NCBI GenBank assembly: GCA_003149835.1 | Contig: QAMX01000168.1 | Coordinates: 1-9,611, forward strand | Length of the DNA stretch: 9,611 nucleotides | Reading direction: 5' to 3' | Origin: Clostridiales bacterium | Lineage (GTDB): Bacteria > Bacillota > Clostridia > Oscillospirales > QAMX01 | Shown: positions 6,346 through 9,611 of the stretch, piece by piece | Layout: each line of letters starts with the position of its first letter | Position numbering within the stretch: the stretch's first letter is position 1 | Made by a program: the position numbers and the translations under genes | Notes under the pieces: generated by a model | What the model was told of the DNA's origin: nothing | Databases searched by the model: none | The model's input: the letters and a program-made list of their open reading frames with translations, nothing else

Positions 6346-6987
6346 ATGTGCATTTTTGAAGAAATCAGTCAGACATTACAGAAGGGCCGGGCGAAGCTGG
6401 TGGGAGAACTGGTCGCCAAGGCGCTGGAAAACGGCGAACAGCCGAAGGATATTCTGGAAAAGGGCCTGCTCGCGGGCATGAGCGTGGTCGGTGATAAATT
6501 CCAGAAAAACGAAGTGTTCGTTCCGGAAGTGCTGATCGCCGCCCGCGCGATGGATGCGGGCGTCAAGGTTTTGAAGCCTCTGCTCGTCGAAGCGGGCGTG
6601 GAGCCGATCGGCCGCGTCTGCATCGGCACGGTCGAGGGCGACCTGCACGATATCGGCAAAAACCTTGTCCGTATGATGCTCGAAGGCAAAGGCATCGAGG
6701 TCATCGACCTCGGCGTCGACGTATCGGCTGAGAAATTTGTGCAGACGGCGATTGACGAAAACTGCGACATCATCTGCTGCTCGGCGCTGCTGACGACGAC
6801 GATGAACGTCATGAAGGAAGTCGTGGACAAGGCCGTGGAGAAGGGCGTGCGCGACAAGGTGAAGATCATGGTCGGCGGCGCGCCGATCACCGAGAGCTTC
6901 TGCAAATCGATCGGCGCCGACGTCTACACGCCGGACGCCGCCTCCGCCGCCGACGCCGCCGCGGCGATTCTGACCGGAAAGGCGTAA
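6346..6987 (+). CDS. methyltransferase corrinoid protein (MtbC/MttC/MtqC type)
   Basis: This 213-residue protein carries a cobalamin cofactor that accepts a methyl group from a substrate-specific methyltransferase and passes it to a second methyltransferase, in one-carbon or methylated-amine metabolism in the cytoplasm. The N-terminal helical cap (about 1-88) contains GMSVVGDKFQKNEVFVPEVL, typical of the family. The Rossmann-like B12 domain has GTVEGDLHDIGKNLV, where Asp99-x-His101-x-x-Gly104 supplies the lower axial His, then SALLTTTM (Ser146-x-Leu148) and VGGAPI. The ATG at 6346 has GAAGGAG 8 nt upstream. No MttB/MtbB-type partner, RamA-type reactivator or pyrrolysine gene lies in the window, and the gene has its own promoter and terminator. 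The substrate therefore cannot be assigned: methylamines, betaines or methoxy compounds are all possible. Function as a corrinoid carrier is near certain; its partner is unknown. Confidence 0.93.
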   Translation: MCIFEEISQTLQKGRAKLVGELVAKALENGEQPKDILEKGLLAGMSVVGDKFQKNEVFVPEVLIAARAMDAGVKVLKPLLVEAGVEPIGRVCIGTVEGDLHDIGKNLVRMMLEGKGIEVIDLGVDVSAEKFVQTAIDENCDIICCSALLTTTMNVMKEVVDKAVEKGVRDKVKIMVGGAPITESFCKSIGADVYTPDAASAADAAAAILTGKA

Positions 6988-7038
6988 ACAGGCTGCGGCG
7001 TTTCCGCTCCGTCTGTTGAGATCCGTTTCTGAAAAACC

Positions 7039-7082
7039 GCGCCGGCACGCCGTTTTCATTCGGTGTGCCGGCGCATTTTTTT
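7039..7082 (+). terminator. rho-independent terminator after the corrinoid gene
   Basis: A 14-bp stem (7039-7052 with 7061-7074, one G-U pair) has an 8-nt loop and is followed by a T-tract (7076-7082) that continues as T-rich sequence to about 7100. It is one of the strongest terminators in the window. Confidence 0.92.
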
Positions 7083-7112
7083 ATTTTTTTTGTTTTATTT
7101 TTTAAATTGAGG

Positions 7113-7141
7113 TTGACATGTCGTTTCCGTCTTGGTATACT
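7113..7141 (+). promoter_or_regulatory. near-consensus sigma-A promoter
   Basis: A perfect TTGACA (7113-7118) lies 17 nt from TATACT (7136-7141), and TGG directly before the -10 gives an extended -10. This is the best promoter in the window and implies strong constitutive or repressor-controlled expression of the gene at 7183. Confidence 0.85.
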
Positions 7142-7182
7142 GTCATCAAATTACCATACAGTACAGAAAGAGAGGCGGTATT

Positions 7183-7713
7183 ATGGGGGACAACATGAGT
7201 CTGACGTATCCGAACAGGAAAAAGATCAGAGGACGCGTCGAGACAACCAGCTCGGAAATTGTCGTATTCAAGAAGGGCATGGCGACGCGGCTGCTGTTCG
7301 GCGCCGTCGGCGACACGCTGTCGAACGGCAAGGAGACGCTGCGTCTGCCGTTTGACGAAATCGCAGAGACAAAAAGGGCGCTCGATTTTTCCGGACAGGA
7401 CGCGTATTTCATCACCTTAAAGGACGGCCGTGTCTTCATTTTCACCTTTGAAAACCCGGACAGCAGCATTCGGGCCCTGGAAGCCGAGCTGCACCACCGC
7501 GTTCCGGAGGGCAGCGCCGGGGAGCGCCGGCCCGCCTCCAAAAGCAGGAAGCTGTTCGGCTCCGCCGCGCTTCTGTTCGTCTGTGCGCTCCTCGCCGGCG
7601 TCACGCCGCTGGTCATCGGCGAGCCGTTTGACGCCGCCGCATTTACAGGCATTTTTCTGATCGCCGCCGTCGTCGCGGCGATCGGAGCCGTTTTACGCTG
7701 GCGCGGAAAATAA
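7183..7713 (+). CDS. small membrane protein with N-terminal PH/GRAM-like domain
   Basis: This 176-residue protein is not one I can name. Residues about 8-105 look like a compact beta-rich domain. The alternation in EIVVFKKGMATRLLFGAVGD, LRLPFDEIAETKRALDFSG and AYFITLKDGRVFIFTF, followed by a helix (SSIRALEAEL), resembles bacterial PH/GRAM-like folds; this is inference from pattern only. A short charged linker (about 106-123) precedes two membrane helices (about 124-145 and 151-172), and the protein ends in RWRGK, so the soluble domain and the tail are probably cytoplasmic. The ATG at 7183 has a purine-rich AGAGAGG about 7 nt upstream; a second ATG at 7195 is possible. It forms a one-gene unit between a strong promoter and a terminator. 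Its general layout recalls the PH proteins at the left end in reverse order, but no sequence match is claimed. Confidence 0.7.
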   Translation: MGDNMSLTYPNRKKIRGRVETTSSEIVVFKKGMATRLLFGAVGDTLSNGKETLRLPFDEIAETKRALDFSGQDAYFITLKDGRVFIFTFENPDSSIRALEAELHHRVPEGSAGERRPASKSRKLFGSAALLFVCALLAGVTPLVIGEPFDAAAFTGIFLIAAVVAAIGAVLRWRGK

Positions 7714-7730
7714 AAGACCGATTCAAAAGG

Positions 7731-7774
7731 AACGCCTGACGGAAAGCGATTGCTTTTCGTCAGGCGTTGTTTTA
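7731..7774 (+). terminator. terminator between convergent genes
   Basis: A 17-bp stem with one G-U pair (7731-7747 with 7752-7768) has a GATT loop and is followed by GTTTTA. On the opposite strand the stem is followed by CCTTTT, so it may also act for the convergent phosphodiesterase gene that ends at 7836. Confidence 0.8.
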
Positions 7775-7835
7775 TAATAATAAGGCCGCTGAAACGGATG
7801 AAAAGCCGGAGCGGCGGCAAGGAGCTCTACGGCGT

Positions 7836-8609
7836 TTACAGCAGGCTGTTTCCCTCCCATTCGCGGGCGGGCGACGCGCCGAGCAGAGCGGCGACGGTCG
7901 GCGCCACGTCCTTGATCGACGCGGCTGCGAGCGTGCGGCCGGGCGCGAACGCCGGGCCGTTCAGAATCAGCGGGATCGTCATGTCCTCGGGCAGGTCGCT
8001 GCCGTGCGAGCGGTCATGGCCGCCGTGATCGGCGAGCAGAATGAGGTTGTATTCCGCGGAAATTTCCGAGCGGACGCGGCGGACGCAGTCAAGCGCGTTC
8101 GACACGCTTTTGAGATACGTCTCGCTCATCCAGCCGGCGGAGTGACCGCCGACCTCGTCGGTCTCGCCGAGGTAGAGGAAGAGAAAATCCGGCGCTTCGC
8201 GGTTGATATAATCGATGGCCGCGCCGGTGATCGCCTGGTCGGTGCCGGCGGCCTTGTGCTGATTCAGCAGCAGCGCGCAGGCGAGATGGTCGGGCCGCGT
8301 CAGGTCGCGCAGCTCTTCCCATGTATAGAAAAACGCGCATTTTTTGCCCGCGGCGTCGAGCCGCTCCACAAGCCCTTCGATCGGGCGCACCTGCGGCGTA
8401 TAGAGATTGGTGACGATGCCGTGGCGGTCCGGGTCGACGCTGTGGAACAGCGACATGTGGCACGGCAGCGTCACAGACGGATGGACGGTTCGCGCGTTCA
8501 GCGCACAGGCGCTGGCGGCAAGGAGCTCTGCGGCGTAAGAGTTGCCGCAGGCGGCGAGCGCGTCGGGGCGCATGCCGTCGACGAGAATCAGGATCAGCTT
8601 GTTGTCCAT
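7836..8609 (-). CDS. alkaline phosphatase superfamily phosphodiesterase / nucleotide pyrophosphatase-like
   Basis: This 257-residue enzyme belongs to the two-metal alkaline phosphatase superfamily (type I phosphodiesterase / NPP clan). The metal ligands and nucleophile are visible in order: Asp11 in LILVDGMRPD, Thr47 in HPSVTLPCHMS as likely nucleophile, Asp151 and His156 in GETDEVGGH, Asp194-His195 in LADHGGH, and His202 in the following RSHG. A complete set predicts an active phospho- or sulfo-monoesterase or diesterase; the substrate is unknown. The chain is short and lacks a large insert domain, a signal peptide and membrane helices, so it is probably cytoplasmic. The start chosen is ATG 8609, giving MDNKLILILVDG, with AAAGGA 11 nt upstream; a start 16 codons earlier would precede the domain with a polar tail. 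It is transcribed away from a second phosphoesterase gene at 8935, and the two may share regulation. Confidence 0.87.
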   Translation of the reverse strand: MDNKLILILVDGMRPDALAACGNSYAAELLAASACALNARTVHPSVTLPCHMSLFHSVDPDRHGIVTNLYTPQVRPIEGLVERLDAAGKKCAFFYTWEELRDLTRPDHLACALLLNQHKAAGTDQAITGAAIDYINREAPDFLFLYLGETDEVGGHSAGWMSETYLKSVSNALDCVRRVRSEISAEYNLILLADHGGHDRSHGSDLPEDMTIPLILNGPAFAPGRTLAAASIKDVAPTVAALLGASPAREWEGNSLL

Positions 8610-8647
8610 ATCGTTTTGATTCCTTTCTTTGTCGTTTCGCTGTGATA

Positions 8648-8676
8648 ATCGTAACATAGCATCCGCGAAAAATCAA
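8648..8676 (-). promoter_or_regulatory. promoter of the phosphodiesterase gene
   Basis: On the minus strand TTGATT (8676-8671) lies 17 nt before TACGAT (8653-8648), and TGT before the -10 gives an extended -10. The start codon is 38 nt downstream of the -10. The palindrome GCGGATCCGC (8687-8696), between this promoter and the divergent one at 8701, is a possible operator. Confidence 0.5.
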
Positions 8677-8700
8677 GAGCACGGGTGCGGATCCGCGTTT

Positions 8701-8728
8701 TTGACCGGATCTGCCTGAATGATATTAA
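8701..8728 (+). promoter_or_regulatory. promoter reading toward the metallophosphoesterase
   Basis: TTGACC (8701-8706) lies 16 nt before TATTAA (8723-8728). The -10 lies inside the left 15-bp direct repeat of the MITE-like element, so a transcript would carry the whole element as a leader of about 200 nt. The -10 is only moderate (4/6). Confidence 0.45.
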
Positions 8729-8914
8729 GTAGGCGATTGTAAAACTCTCGCTTTCCCATTCAAATTCGTTTTTGAGGTGGCTTTGCCGCCTCAAAAACTC
8801 GACTTTGGCGAGCAAAGCGAGCCCTCGCGCCGGCCAAACGAGCGCAGCGAGGGCGATCAGCGCGAGTCTCTCGATTGGAAAACGCAGTTTTACAATCGAC
8901 TGAATGATATTAAG
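8715..8914. mobile_element. MITE-like element with terminal inverted repeats and 15-bp direct repeats
   Basis: The exact direct repeat ctgaatgatattaag occurs at 8715-8729 and 8900-8914. Just inside it are 13-bp perfect inverted repeats (cgattgtaaaact at 8734-8746, its complement at 8886-8898) that continue imperfectly inward. The interior holds a 14-bp hairpin (8768-8781 with 8785-8798, one G-U pair) and an 8-bp stem (8821-8828 with 8847-8854). There is no coding capacity. The whole reads as a small non-autonomous insertion of about 170 bp with a target duplication, although 15 bp is long for one and the terminal repeats sit 4 nt and 1 nt from it. The alternative is a structured leader RNA for the next gene. 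The right copy ends 5 nt before that gene's GGAGG. Confidence 0.6.
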
Positions 8915-8934
8915 AAAATGGAGGAACCCTTTTT

Positions 8935-9611
8935 ATGAGCGACAATTCCGCAAAACGCAGCAAGCCGCCGCGCGGCAGCTCCGCCGCGCCGGATCATATC
9001 ATGCTCTCCATCCGCGGAGACGCCAAAACCGGTATGGCCGTGACCTGGCGCACCGACGAGACGGCCGCGCCGGGCTACCTGCTGCTGCGCCCCGAATGGG
9101 GCGGCGAACGCGAGACCGTTCGGTTTGACGCGGTCACCCGCCGCTTTGAGAGCGATATCGACGTCAGCCTCATCCATACGGCGGCCGCGGAGGGCCTGAC
9201 GCCCGGCGCGCGCTATTTCTACACCGTCGGCGACGACGCCTGCCGCAGCGCGGAGTTCTCGTTTGAGACCGAGCCGGAAAGCCTGACGCACTACCGTTTC
9301 ATCGTCATCGCCGACCAGCAGAACTCCACGCCGTTTGCGACCCCGGAATACGCGCCGGTGCGCCGGATGCTCGGAAAGGCCTTTGAGCGCTGCCCGGACG
9401 CGCGCTTTATCCTCACGCTCGGCGACAACGTCAGCAACGGCCAGAACGAGTTGCAGTGGAACGGCCTGTTCCACGGGCTGCGCGGCTTCTGCGAGCGCGT
9501 GCCGCTGATGATGGCGACAGGCAACCACGACAACCGCGGCTACCGCGTCTACGATTCCGAGGAGACGCAGTCGGGCAAATTTTATCTCGAACACGCCGAC
9601 TTTTTCGACGC
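8935..9611 (+). CDS. metallophosphoesterase, purple acid phosphatase-like (3' end off the right edge)
   Basis: The first 225 residues are present and the frame is open at the edge. Residues about 18-112 look like the N-terminal fibronectin-like domain of purple acid phosphatases (MLSIRGDAKTGMAVTWRTDE, then LTPGARYFYTVGDD). The calcineurin-like catalytic domain follows: FIVIADQQNS (Asp127, motif I), LTLGDNVSNGQNE (Gly163-Asp164-Asn165, motif II) and MATGNHDNRG (196-199, motif III). The remaining His motifs would lie beyond the edge. The first motif is D-Q-Q rather than the D-x-H of most calcineurin-like enzymes; plant-type purple acid phosphatases also lack His there. No signal peptide is visible, so a cytoplasmic location is likely, unlike most purple acid phosphatases. 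The ATG at 8935 has GGAGG 10 nt upstream. The substrate is unknown; the divergent phosphodiesterase suggests related phosphoester work. Confidence 0.88.
   Translation, partial: MSDNSAKRSKPPRGSSAAPDHIMLSIRGDAKTGMAVTWRTDETAAPGYLLLRPEWGGERETVRFDAVTRRFESDIDVSLIHTAAAEGLTPGARYFYTVGDDACRSAEFSFETEPESLTHYRFIVIADQQNSTPFATPEYAPVRRMLGKAFERCPDARFILTLGDNVSNGQNELQWNGLFHGLRGFCERVPLMMATGNHDNRGYRVYDSEETQSGKFYLEHADFFD

Noticed and set aside
6376..7059. Minus-strand open frame of 227 codons opposite the corrinoid gene
   Set aside because: It is antisense to a gene with intact cobalamin-binding motifs; the frame is Ala/Asp/His-rich with no recognisable features.
1..9611. CRISPR arrays, tRNA or rRNA genes, prophage genes
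   Set aside because: No regularly spaced direct repeats, cloverleaf or rRNA-like segments, or phage structural genes were recognised on either strand.

Overview
The window looks like chromosomal DNA from a GC-rich, endospore-forming member of the Clostridia. SpoIVB is the sporulation marker, the promoters are of the housekeeping (sigma-A) type, and the ribosome-binding sites are strong and purine-rich. The gene mix and the intergenic GC-rich hairpin repeats suggest an Oscillospirales-like gut bacterium; that placement is inference.

Layout. (1) 1-1911, minus strand: a translationally coupled pair of bacterial PH-domain membrane proteins resembling YdbS/YdbT, the second running off the left edge. 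(2) 1912-2283 (372 nt without a gene): the ydbST-type promoter, a solo REP-like palindrome, the MATE promoter and a hairpin leader; nothing else seen. (3) 2284-3714: a complete MATE exporter with a strong terminator. (4) 3787-4318, minus strand: a REP-associated tyrosine transposase (RAYT, HUH/Y1 family) broken by two single-base frameshifts. (5) 4319-4903 (585 nt without a gene): a possible RAYT promoter and hairpin, an 81-bp doublet of REP-like palindromes facing outward (REPIN-like), two 51-bp-period repeats, and a hairpin after spoIVB. Nothing convincing was seen in 4472-4595 or 4767-4866. (6) 4904-6049, minus strand: SpoIVB with a probable TTG start. (7) 6050-6345: divergent spacer with the corrinoid-gene promoter. 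(8) 6346-6987: a stand-alone methyltransferase corrinoid protein with its own promoter and terminator. (9) 7183-7713: a small two-helix membrane protein behind a near-consensus promoter. (10) 7836-8609, minus strand, and 8935 to the right edge, plus strand: divergent alkaline-phosphatase-superfamily and calcineurin-like (purple-acid-phosphatase-like) enzymes. (11) The 325-nt spacer between them (8610-8934) holds two promoters and a MITE-like element with 13-bp terminal inverted repeats inside 15-bp direct repeats.

The genes are mostly single transcription units with their own promoters and hairpin terminators, so the window is a mosaic rather than one pathway. Its most notable theme is small-element mobility. 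A decaying RAYT sits 0.3 kb from a REPIN-like doublet and 1.7 kb from a solo REP whose stem shows a compensatory base change, and an unrelated MITE-like insertion appears to have lengthened the leader of the phosphoesterase gene.
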